From contig JAUSEJ010000929.1 in NCBI GenBank assembly GCA_030650265.1, positions 1 to 5,023 on the forward strand: a stretch of DNA of 5,023 bases. The letters are read 5' to 3'. Of the stretch, positions 1 through 5,023 are shown piece by piece; position 1 is the stretch's first letter; each line of letters begins with the position of its first letter. Origin of the DNA: Dehalococcoidia bacterium (lineage in GTDB: Bacteria; Chloroflexota; Dehalococcoidia; JACPQF01). The notes under the pieces were generated by a model. It was not told the origin of the DNA. It ran no database searches and worked only from the letters and a program-made list of their open reading frames with translations. The translations under genes and the position numbers were made by a program.

Positions 1-442
1 TGGCGGTCTTTCCCGGTCCGCCGGGGAAGACCGTATCGCCGGCGATGAGATGCTGGTCGGCCAGAAGACAGATGCTGCCGGCCGTATGACCTGGAGCATG
101 CACGACCTTTACCGTGTGGCTGCCAAAGTTAATCTCGTCGCCATCTTTCAGGTTCACGTCGACTCCGCCGGGGATGTCGGGTGCATCCAGTGGATGGGCC
201 GCGACCTTCGCGGCCGTGGCAGCCCGCGCTTGCAGCAAGGCGCCAGTGTGATCTTGGTGTCTATGGGTAATCACGATACGCATGATTTTGATTCCGTTGG
301 CAGCTTCCATGATTTTGTCGATGTCGGCGCCCGGGTCAACGATGATTCCTTCACCGGTCGCCGGATCTGCCAGCAGATAGCAGTTCTCGCCGTATGGTCC
401 GACTGTGATTTTGCGGATTCGAAACTCGCTACTTTCGCTCAT
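1..442 (-). CDS. MBL-fold metal-dependent hydrolase, glyoxalase II-like (C-terminus off window)
   Basis: The reverse strand reads from an ATG at 442-440 to the window edge with no stop, giving 147 residues and lacking the C-terminus. The metallo-beta-lactamase fold motifs are clear: THRHQDH at residues 59-65 (metal ligands H60, H62, D64, H65), APGHT at 116-120 (ligand H119) and AGDTVFPGG at 134-142 (bridging D136). The N-terminal GPYGENCYLL and the IIVDPG turn are typical of small hydroxyacylglutathione-hydrolase-like enzymes of about 200 residues, which hydrolyse thioesters or related bonds with two metal ions in the cytoplasm. The last expected ligand, a distal histidine, lies beyond the edge. 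A GAGGAG ribosome site seven bases upstream supports the start. The gene is divergent from the selenoprotein cluster, so a shared function is not implied. The exact substrate cannot be told: many members of this subfamily are not true glyoxalase II. Confidence 0.93.
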   Translation of the reverse strand, partial: MSESSEFRIRKITVGPYGENCYLLADPATGEGIIVDPGADIDKIMEAANGIKIMRIVITHRHQDHTGALLQARAATAAKVAAHPLDAPDIPGGVDVNLKDGDEINFGSHTVKVVHAPGHTAGSICLLADQHLIAGDTVFPGGPGKTA

Positions 443-449
443 TGTGCTT

Positions 450-455
450 CTCCTC
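450..455 (-). promoter_or_regulatory. Ribosome binding site of the MBL-fold hydrolase
   Basis: On the reverse strand this reads GAGGAG and ends seven bases before the ATG at 442. It fixes the start of the divergent hydrolase gene. Confidence 0.8.
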
Positions 456-491
456 AAACGCTGCTTTCGAGAATCTTGTATGATTGAGAAT

Positions 492-520
492 ATAGTACAT
501 CATTCGGTTGTGGTACTCAA
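492..520 (-). promoter_or_regulatory. Probable sigma-70-type promoter for the MBL-fold hydrolase
   Basis: On the reverse strand, TTGAGT (520-515) and TACTAT (497-492) are separated by exactly 17 bases. Each matches four of six consensus positions. Transcription would begin near 485, leaving a leader of about 43 bases before the ATG at 442. The surrounding DNA is AT-rich compared with the genes. The call rests on pattern only. Confidence 0.5.
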
Positions 521-586
521 TAGGCATTAGGGCGGGACGGGAGAATTCGCTAAATCGATCGGCGAACGCGGGGCCAGAATTACCCA

Positions 587-616
587 TTGACGGCGGGGTA
601 GTGCATGCCGTAAACT
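587..616 (+). promoter_or_regulatory. Possible promoter for the NifU-like / UGSC gene cluster
   Basis: TTGACG (587-592, five of six consensus bases) is followed after 18 bases by TAAACT (611-616, four of six). Transcription would begin near 623 and leave a leader of about 115 bases before the gene at 739. It is the best + strand candidate I see in the divergent gap, but such matches occur by chance. Confidence 0.35.
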
Positions 617-633
617 GTCTCACTGAAACAGTT
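613..633. repeat. Short inverted repeat over the putative promoter -10/start region
   Basis: AACTGT (613-618) and ACAGTT (628-633) form a perfect six-base inverted repeat with a nine-base centre. It overlaps the candidate -10 element and transcription start, a usual place for a repressor operator. It could equally form a small hairpin at the start of the leader. Six-base repeats are common by chance. Confidence 0.25.
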
Positions 634-725
634 CCGGCACCAGCCTATACGTTTGCCTGGGCGAGTAACAGAGGTGGATGGTCGCCGCGGCTACCTGGAC
701 CAGTATGTTTACTACACATTAATTT

Positions 726-733
726 GGGAGGGG
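726..733 (+). promoter_or_regulatory. Ribosome binding site deciding the start of the NifU-like gene
   Basis: The purine-rich GGGAGGGG ends five bases before the ATG at 739. It supports the short 77-residue product over a longer reading from an ATG at 508, which has no comparable site. Confidence 0.75.
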
Positions 734-738
734 TTGAA

Positions 739-972
739 ATGGCAACATTGGAAGAGCAATTGGCGGATGTTCGGGGCGTTCTGGAGGCGGACGGCTTCGA
801 GCTAAAAATCGATGGTCTGGAAGATGGCCTTCTTCGTCTAACGGTCACACCGGGCGAAGAGGCTTGCGAGGACTGCCTGATGCCGAAGGACATTATGATT
901 ATGATGGTGACCGATGCCCTGCAGTCCCGATCAGAGGTCAGCCGGGTCGAGGTATGCTACCCGCGCAACTGA
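739..972 (+). CDS. Small NifU C-terminal-domain-like CxxC protein
   Basis: The product has 77 residues, close to the size of a stand-alone NifU C-terminal domain. The order of elements fits that fold: an N-terminal helix (EEQLADVRGVLEADGFEL), a strand with an acidic turn (IDGLEDGLLRLTV), a CxxC pair (C43, C46), a helix (PKDIMIMMVTDALQ) and a last strand ending in VEVCYP, which adds a third cysteine at 73. In NifU and Nfu proteins the CxxC binds a transient Fe-S cluster handed to client proteins. The usual small residues around the CxxC are replaced here (EEACEDCLMP), so this is a divergent member and cluster binding is inference. It lies 85 bases upstream of the first UGSC selenoprotein on the same strand and may be co-transcribed with it, perhaps as a metallocluster or thiol partner. 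The stop is TGA, with no SECIS-like hairpin evident behind it. Confidence 0.72.
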   Translation: MATLEEQLADVRGVLEADGFELKIDGLEDGLLRLTVTPGEEACEDCLMPKDIMIMMVTDALQSRSEVSRVEVCYPRN

Positions 973-1020
973 CCGCGACGCTTGGTTGAGTCGCCAGTTA
1001 ATAGATGAGAAATTGGGTTG

Positions 1021-1043
1021 TGCCGGCCGGATAGTGGCCAGCA
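1021..1043 (+). other. Hairpin just upstream of the first UGSC ribosome site
   Basis: TGCCGGCC (1021-1028) pairs with GGCCAGCA (1036-1043) with one mismatch and a seven-base loop. The stem abuts the ribosome site at 1043-1050, so it could influence translation of the selenoprotein. It could also be a remnant processing site. No U-tract follows, so it is not a standard terminator. Confidence 0.35.
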
Positions 1044-1050
1044 GGAAGGA
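1043..1050 (+). promoter_or_regulatory. Ribosome binding site for the GTG start of UGSC protein 1
   Basis: AGGAAGGA ends seven bases before the GTG at 1058. The other copy has the same arrangement (a strong purine site, then GTG at 3879), and both place Sec at codon 113. This decides the start over the in-frame ATG at 914, which lies inside the NifU-like gene. Confidence 0.8.
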
Positions 1051-1057
1051 AGATAAC

Positions 1058-2803
1058 GTGCGGAGCGAATCCGTATCATCGGTGCGCGAGCCTGTCTATC
1101 AGGTTGTCTGGCCACTGGGAAAATCTGTCATTGCCCCGGCCGTCGCTCCCAGTCCGCCCATTGTCGATCTGAATGGGAAGACTATCGGTGAGCTTTGGGA
1201 CTGGCTGTTCAAAGGGCCGGAGATATTTGCCATTGTTCGCCAGCGACTGCTGGAGCGATTCCCCGACGTAAAATTTGTCGACCATAGCGTATTTGGCAAC
1301 ATCCACGGTTCCAGGGAAGCCGAGGTCATCGCGGCACTACCGGAGATGCTCCGCCAGCATGGCTGTGACGCGGTGATCGCCGCTGTGGGAGCCTGAGGTA
1401 GCTGCACTCCCGCCGTGGTGCGGGCAAGCGTAGTGGCCGAGCGGGCCGGCGTTCGCAGCGTCTCTGTCGTCTCCAGTTCCTTTTTGGCGCAGGGACGGCT
1501 AGTGGCCAAGGCATTGGGCTACAGCAGCCTGCCGCTGGCAGAGTACCCCGGCGTTATCATGCTCGACGACGAGGCTGACTTTCGCAAGAAGGTCGACGAA
1601 GGCCTTGTTGATCGTATAATCGAGGGTTTTGCCAGCACGGTCGAGGTGGCAGGAAAAGTGTCCGAGCCAGCGCCGCGAGACATTGTCTTCGAGGGCGATC
1701 TTGCTGCCGTGCAGGAGCATTTCTATAGGCGGATGTGGAGTGATGGTTTGCCAATCATTCCACCGACGATAGAGAAGGTGGGGGCCTTTCTCCGGTTCAC
1801 GGACCGCTTGCCGGACGAGGTGATCGGGGCGTTGCTGCCGGAGAAGCGGGAAGCCACTGTGTGGAATGTGGCAATAAATGGGGTGATGGCAGGCTGTCGG
1901 CCGGAGTATATGCCGGTCCTGCTGGCCATAGTGGAAGTGATCGCGGATCCGGAGTTCCGGATCGAGGATGGCGGTAGCACGCCAGGTTGGGAACCGCTCG
2001 TTATTGTCAATGGTCCCATCGTCAAGGATCTGGACTTCAACTACGAAGCGGGCGCCATGCGCGTGGGTCGCCAGGCGAACACTAGCATTGGCCGGTTTCT
2101 CAGGCTTTACATGCGGAACATCGCCGGGCTGCGGATACCGCCGGGCGGAACTGACAAGGGGACCATTGCCTTTACCTTCAACGTGGCTATGGCCGAGAAT
2201 GAGGACGTGGTGGCCGAATTGGGTTGGAAGCCGTTTAGCGTGGAACGCGGCTTCGCCAGGGGTGAAAACGTGGTGACGGTGCAGAGCGTGGTGGCCATCA
2301 GTCTGCCGATCTATGTCGCGGGAGAGAAGGCGGCCGATCTGGCGCAAACGATAGTCGACATCTGGGCGAAGGGAGATGTGGCGGCCTGGGCGCATACAGG
2401 CATGGCATTTGGCAAGTGGAATCCCTTACTGGTGCTGAGCCCGAGCATTGCCAGTGCTATGGCGCGTCAGGGATGGACGAAGGAGGATCTCCGCAACTAT
2501 CTGTACGAGCATGCGAAGATGCCGGCGGGCACGGTCGAGAGCTATGGCTGGCAGGTGGGAGGGACCTCCTTTAGCCTTGAACGTTTAGTGCGGAAGGGCA
2601 AGTTGCCACCCGAATACGCTGTCTCTGCGGATCCCGAGCGGCTGGTCCCGATATTTCTCCGGCGCGAGTCTATCGGTATTGTGGTGGCGGGCGATGCGGG
2701 ACGCAATCAGGCAAGAGGCTATACAAGTAACCACGAGCAGGGGCCTCCAATCAGCAAGAAGGTTAGATTACCGGAGAATTGGCAGGAGCTAATAAAGGGT
2801 TAG
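1058..2803 (+). CDS. UGSC-family selenoprotein fused to a large C-terminal domain (copy 1)
   Basis: A 581-residue protein read through one in-frame TGA (codon 113) as selenocysteine; a standard caller would give two pieces ending or starting there. The N-terminal domain (about residues 13-190) carries GCDAVIAAVGA-U-GSC-TPAVVRAS, the Sec/Cys motif at a strand-to-helix turn that defines the UGSC family. A linker with EPAPRD (203-208) leads to a C-terminal domain (about 210-581) with WSDGLPIIPPT (227-237), AGCRPEY (Cys280), LVIVNGP (314-320), LSPSIASAMA and IGIVVAGDAGR (539-549). I recall that last domain only as a conserved family without known function. Cysteines are few: 103, 116 and 280. No signal peptide or membrane segment is seen, so it is probably cytoplasmic. 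The likely chemistry is thiol/selenol redox with Sec113-Cys116 as the active pair; the substrate is unknown. The frame closes with TAG. The recoding call is strong because copy 2 shows the same thing. Confidence 0.92.
1394..1396 (+). other. Selenocysteine codon (UGA) in UGSC protein 1
   Basis: The in-frame TGA is codon 113. The frame stays open for 335 codons before it and 1,404 bases after it, and homology to copy 2 runs unbroken across it. It is the U of the U-G-S-C motif, with the resolving-type Cys116 three residues on. The only other TGA-ended gene here, at 970-972, shows no open homologous frame beyond its stop, so general UGA reassignment is unlikely. Confidence 0.93.
1401..1429 (+). 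promoter_or_regulatory. Bacterial SECIS-like stem-loop, copy 1
   Basis: The core stem CCCGC (1409-1413) pairs with GCGGG (1420-1424) around the six-base loop CGUGGU. An outer GCU (1401-1403) can pair with AGC (1427-1429) across an internal loop. The apical loop starts 17 bases after the UGA and has G as its second base, matching the loose bacterial SECIS rules I recall (loop 16-37 bases downstream, G among its first two bases). Such elements recruit SelB with Sec-tRNA to the ribosome. The structure was judged by eye, without folding energies. Confidence 0.8.
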
Positions 2804-2860
2804 GTCCGACCGGCCCGGGTACATCGTGACATTATCAGCGGATTTATGAATTAAAATACG

Positions 2861-2866
2861 AGAGGA
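2861..2866 (+). promoter_or_regulatory. Ribosome binding site deciding the flavoprotein start
   Basis: AGAGGA ends eight bases before the ATG at 2875. An in-frame ATG at 2866 directly abuts this site, which leaves no spacing for it, so 2875 is preferred. The 71-base gap from the preceding stop has no clear terminator, consistent with co-transcription with the first UGSC gene. Confidence 0.7.
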
Positions 2867-2874
2867 TGAGAACT

Positions 2875-3678
2875 ATGGGAAACGGTACCGTACTGGGGCT
2901 AGTTTGCAGTCCCAACAAGGATGGAAGGACAAACACACTGGTTCAGGCAACCTTGGATGGGGCGGCGGCTGCAGGCGCACAGACCGAGATCGTGCAAGTG
3001 TTCGACTACGTTGTCGCGGCCTGCAAAGATTGCGTGCCCTGGGTCTGCAACACCAATCGAAAGTGTACCTATGAGGACGAAGCCTTCGATTATTTGAGCG
3101 AGAAGATATTGAACTGTGGCGCTCTCGTTCTTGGCACCCCGGTCTACTGGTCGGATACGAGCGGGCTAATCCGGTACCTGGCGTTGAAGATGTACAGGGT
3201 CCACGGATTCGCCGCGCCGCTAAAAGGTGTACCGGCCGTCGGCATTGCCATAGCCGGTGGTACTGGCAACGGACTGTGTTCGGGCCTTCATCCGGTCTAC
3301 CATTTCTTATACACATTGCATATGAGGGCGATAAAGCCGTTTCCTTCCACTAAATTCAATTTCGCCACGGCAATTGAAGAACATAAGAAGATTGGCGCCG
3401 AGTTGGCGGGCATGGCGGGCCAACGTTATCCCTTCAGCGGCATGGAGGAGCGAGCCCTTTGGTATGATACGCTTCCATACATAAACATGGGCCGGATCGA
3501 AGAGCGACGGCTGCTAGCCTCCCTCGTCACCGCTTCTTTGGGTGAGGATGCCGATCCGGCGATGCTCCGGGGATTGATTAGTGTCCAGGGGCTGCTGTCC
3601 GCAGATCGGAAGCTTGATGCTCTGCTCGAGATCGCGCGAGTATACGAGACCGGGTCCAAGGCTTTTGCCAGAAGGTAA
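2875..3678 (+). CDS. Flavodoxin-fold NAD(P)H-dependent oxidoreductase / iron-sulfur flavoprotein-like
   Basis: The 267-residue product opens with a strand and the FMN phosphate-binding loop CSPNKDGRTNTL (11-22). The second flavin loop, GTPVYWSDTSGLIR, lies at 87-100, and a glycine-rich third loop (GGTGNG, 128-133) follows, as in the NADPH-dependent FMN reductase superfamily. Between the first two loops sit C50, C53, C58 and C64. This recalls the compact cysteine motif of iron-sulfur flavoproteins, which bind [4Fe-4S], though spacing between the second and third cysteines (four residues) is wider than the usual two. A tail of about 90 residues beyond the flavodoxin core is predicted helical and unfamiliar. 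The gene sits between two UGSC selenoproteins on the same strand, so it may pass electrons to them; that is inference. Alternative: a flavodoxin-like quinone or nitro reductase with a structural zinc or no metal. Confidence 0.85.
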   Translation: MGNGTVLGLVCSPNKDGRTNTLVQATLDGAAAAGAQTEIVQVFDYVVAACKDCVPWVCNTNRKCTYEDEAFDYLSEKILNCGALVLGTPVYWSDTSGLIRYLALKMYRVHGFAAPLKGVPAVGIAIAGGTGNGLCSGLHPVYHFLYTLHMRAIKPFPSTKFNFATAIEEHKKIGAELAGMAGQRYPFSGMEERALWYDTLPYINMGRIEERRLLASLVTASLGEDADPAMLRGLISVQGLLSADRKLDALLEIARVYETGSKAFARR

Positions 3679-3707
3679 GGGTCGGTCCATGACGATGAAG
3701 TCAACCA

Positions 3708-3723
3708 TCCTTCTGCTGAAGGA
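3708..3723 (+). other. Short perfect hairpin downstream of the flavoprotein gene
   Basis: TCCTTC (3708-3713) pairs perfectly with GAAGGA (3718-3723) around the loop TGCT. It begins 30 bases after the stop codon. No U-run follows, so it is at best a weak or factor-dependent termination or mRNA-end structure. Confidence 0.35.
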
Positions 3724-3745
3724 CCACCAACTATGTGTCCTGGCC

Positions 3746-3789
3746 ACTCTCCCGTCCTTCCGTTTTTCTTTGGAGGGCGGTGGGAGAGT
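3746..3789 (+). terminator. Large hairpin, possible non-canonical terminator or processing site
   Basis: ACTCTCCC (3746-3753) pairs perfectly with GGGAGAGT (3782-3789). Inside, CCTTCC (3756-3761) pairs with GGAGGG (3772-3777) with one G-U pair, across a small internal loop (GT against CGGT). The apical loop is ten bases and T-rich. This is the strongest secondary structure outside the genes. Downstream bases are purine-rich rather than T-rich on either strand, so intrinsic termination is doubtful. A role as a transcript-stabilising or processing hairpin between the flavoprotein and the second selenoprotein gene is equally possible. Confidence 0.45.
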
Positions 3790-3813
3790 AGATAGGATGG
3801 GGGCGCACTCAGG

Positions 3814-3832
3814 TGACCCTGTTTTCAGGTCA
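3814..3832 (+). other. Small hairpin in the leader of UGSC copy 2
   Basis: Bases 3814-3821 pair with 3826-3832 to give seven pairs with one bulged C around a TTTT loop. It is the third hairpin in this 200-base gap and ends 46 bases before the GTG start of the second selenoprotein. I find no convincing -35/-10 pair in the gap. The DNA here is otherwise without recognisable genes. Confidence 0.3.
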
Positions 3833-3863
3833 GGCTTCTGTCGCCCATGAGATAGACGCCGGC

Positions 3864-3870
3864 AGGAGGA
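3864..3870 (+). promoter_or_regulatory. Ribosome binding site for the GTG start of UGSC protein 2
   Basis: AGGAGGA ends eight bases before the GTG at 3879. The in-frame ATG at 3813 has no such site, and the residues it would add show no similarity to the other copy. It therefore fixes the start and gives Sec at codon 113 in both proteins. Confidence 0.82.
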
Positions 3871-3878
3871 AAAGCAAA

Positions 3879-5023
3879 GTGCAATATCAAACCACAGGAT
3901 TTGCCCAAGGACCACTCTATGATGTCGTCTGGCCTCTCGGCAAGTCTGTTGTTGCTCCGGCAATCGAGCCTACTGTTCCCATATCCGACTTGAATGGAAA
4001 GACCGTAGCCGAGCTTTGGGACTGGCTCTTCAAGGGTCCAGAGATGTTTGCCATCATTCGCCAACGGCTAAGAGAGCGCTTTCCGGACGTCAGGTTCGTC
4101 GACTACGAGACCTTTGGCAACATTCACGCCACGAATGAAGGGGAGATCCTCTCCTCTCTGCCGGAGATGCTGCGCCGGTACGGCTGCGATGCCGTAATCA
4201 CTGCCGTCGGGGCCTGAGGAAGCTGCACGCCCGCCGTGGTGCGGGCCAGCGTCGCCGCCGAGAAGGCCGGCGTTCGCAGCGTTTCCATCGTCGCCAGTTC
4301 TTTCATTGCCCAGGGAAAGCTTATCGCCAGGGCGCAGGGCTTTGGTAACCTCGCTCTGGCGGAGTACCCGGGGGTTATCATGCTCGACGGCGAGGATGAG
4401 TTCCGCCAGAAGGTCGAGCTGTTACTCGTAGATCGCATCGTCGAAGGGCTGGCAAGCCATGGCGAAATGGTAGAATCATCGACCGAGCCGGCGCCACGAG
4501 ACATCGTGTTCAAGGGCGACCTTGCTGCTGTTCAGGAGCACTTCTACCGGCAGATGTGGAGTGATGGCTTACCGATCATTCCGCCAACGCTGGAGAAGAT
4601 CGAGGCTTTTCTCCGGTTTACCGACCGCTCGCCAGATGAAGTGATTGGCGCTCTGCTGCCGGAGAAGCGGGAGGCGACGGTCTGGAACGTGGCGGTGAAC
4701 GGAGTGATGGCTGGCTGCCGGCCGGAATATATGCCGGTTCTGCTGGCGGTGGTGGAGGCCGTCGCCGAACCAGAGTTCCGCATTGAAGATGCCGGCAGCA
4801 CTCCCGGTTGGGAGCCTTTGATTATCGTCAACGGACCGATAGTCAAGGAGTTGGATTTCAACTATGAGGCGGGAGCTATGCGAGTGGGCCGGCAGGCAAA
4901 TACCAGCATGGGCCGGTTCTTGCGGCTATATATGCGCAATATCGCCGGGCTGCGAATCGCCCCTGGTGGGACAGACAAGGGAACCATCGCCTTTACCTTC
5001 AACGTGGCCCTGGCCGAGAATGA
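3879..5023 (+). CDS. UGSC-family selenoprotein, copy 2 (C-terminus off window)
   Basis: The frame runs from the GTG to the window edge: 381 complete codons, all open except one TGA at codon 113. It aligns without gaps with copy 1 over the whole overlap, at roughly three-quarters identity by eye; identity is lower in the first 112 residues (about two-thirds) and higher in the rest. The shared elements are YxVVWPLGKSV, ELWDWLFKGPE, GCDAVI-AVGA-U-GSC-TPAVVRAS, EPAPRD, MWSDGLPIIPPT, AGCRPEYMPVLL and IVNGPIVK. Sec113, Cys103, Cys116 and Cys280 are all kept and no other cysteine is present. About 200 residues should remain beyond the edge if it matches copy 1. The first ten residues differ completely between copies. 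The gene is a diverged tandem paralogue, kept intact with its recoding signal, so it is probably functional and perhaps has another substrate range or forms a heteromer with copy 1. Confidence 0.9.
4215..4217 (+). other. Selenocysteine codon (UGA) in UGSC protein 2
   Basis: This in-frame TGA is codon 113, aligned exactly with the TGA of copy 1, and is followed by Gly-Ser-Cys. The frame then stays open to the window edge (more than 800 bases), and homology is continuous across the codon. A chance stop at the same site in two diverged genes is very unlikely. Confidence 0.93.
4222..4250 (+). promoter_or_regulatory. Bacterial SECIS-like stem-loop, copy 2
   Basis: The core stem GCCCGC (4229-4234) pairs with GCGGGC (4241-4246) around the loop CGUGGU, with outer GCU (4222-4224) and AGC (4248-4250) pairing. 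The loop again begins 17 bases after the UGA. Compared with copy 1 the stem is one pair longer, because a T-C mismatch there is G-C here. The loop sequence is identical. It should bind SelB to direct Sec insertion. Confidence 0.82.

Larger units (their letters stand above)
443..738. other. Divergent intergenic region
   Basis: This 296-base gap separates the two divergent genes. It holds the two promoter candidates and the inverted repeat annotated separately. It also holds an imperfect palindrome at 680-695 centred on CCGCGG (one mismatched pair), which could fold in the leader of the NifU-like gene. I recognise no tRNA, riboswitch or other structured RNA class here. Open frames across it have no supporting ribosome site or recognisable product. 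Confidence 0.5.

Noticed and set aside
50..487. A + strand open frame of 145 codons at the left end
   Set aside because: It lies opposite the MBL-fold hydrolase, whose reverse-strand translation has complete metal-binding motifs. The + strand product has no recognisable motif.
508..738. N-terminal extension of the NifU-like protein from an ATG at 508
   Set aside because: There is no ribosome site for it, the added residues resemble no domain, and a strong site lies just before the ATG at 739.
914..1057. Earlier in-frame start for UGSC copy 1 at ATG 914
   Set aside because: It would overlap the NifU-like gene. The extra residues do not match copy 2, and the GTG at 1058 has a well-placed ribosome site that copy 2 mirrors.
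1394..1396. TGA as a true stop, a sequencing error or a nonsense mutation
   Set aside because: The same TGA occurs at the aligned codon of a diverged second copy, within the known UGSC motif, with a SECIS-like hairpin behind each.
1394..1396. Genome-wide reassignment of UGA to Trp or Gly
   Set aside because: Tryptophan is encoded by TGG throughout these genes. UGA appears only once per long gene and always at the Sec motif, and 970-972 uses TGA as an ordinary stop.
1499..2395. Long reverse-strand open frame of 298 codons inside UGSC copy 1
   Set aside because: It is a shadow of the conserved + strand gene; its product is rich in His, Arg and Pro with no motif.
2826..2857. Promoter for the flavoprotein gene (GTGACA and TAAAAT)
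   Set aside because: The spacing would be 20 bases, and the transcript would start at or inside the ribosome site. Co-transcription with the gene upstream is simpler.
2804..2874. Terminator after UGSC copy 1 in the GC-rich CCGGCCCGGG stretch
   Set aside because: The palindrome is short, has almost no loop and no T-run follows.

Overview
The window is a moderately GC-rich bacterial segment. Four genes on the + strand lie opposite one divergent gene at the left edge. I cannot name the species. The sequence does show a strong physiological trait: the organism almost certainly makes selenocysteine (Sec). Two long, homologous genes each carry exactly one in-frame UGA at the same codon (113), in the motif U-G-S-C, and each UGA is followed by a small stem-loop of the bacterial SECIS type. 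An ordinary gene caller would break both genes at that codon.

Layout. 1-442 (- strand): N-terminal 147 residues of a metallo-beta-lactamase-fold hydrolase of the glyoxalase II-like type, running off the left edge. 443-738: divergent intergenic region with a reasonable - strand promoter and a weaker + strand one. 739-972: a 77-residue CxxC protein resembling the NifU C-terminal domain. 1058-2803: first UGSC selenoprotein (581 residues, GTG start, Sec113). 2875-3678: flavodoxin-fold (FMN reductase / iron-sulfur flavoprotein-like) protein with a compact four-cysteine cluster. 3679-3878: intergenic region with three hairpins. 3879-5023: second UGSC selenoprotein (GTG start, Sec113), cut by the right edge after 381 residues.

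How the genes may fit together. The two UGSC proteins align without gaps over the shared 381 residues and are roughly three-quarters identical by eye. They share Sec113, Cys116, Cys103 and Cys280, the only Sec/Cys residues in either. Each joins an N-terminal UGSC-type redox domain (about residues 13-190) to a large C-terminal domain (about 210-581) with a WSDGLPIIPPT signature. A flavoprotein with a cysteine cluster lies between them and a NifU-like protein just upstream. This suggests a selenium-dependent redox module with its own electron carrier and Fe-S or thiol accessory protein. The substrate and reaction are unknown. The UGSC family itself is, from memory, already described as a selenoprotein family found in marine metagenomes. 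What looks worth pursuing here is the fused architecture, the tandem selenoprotein pair and the flavoprotein between them.
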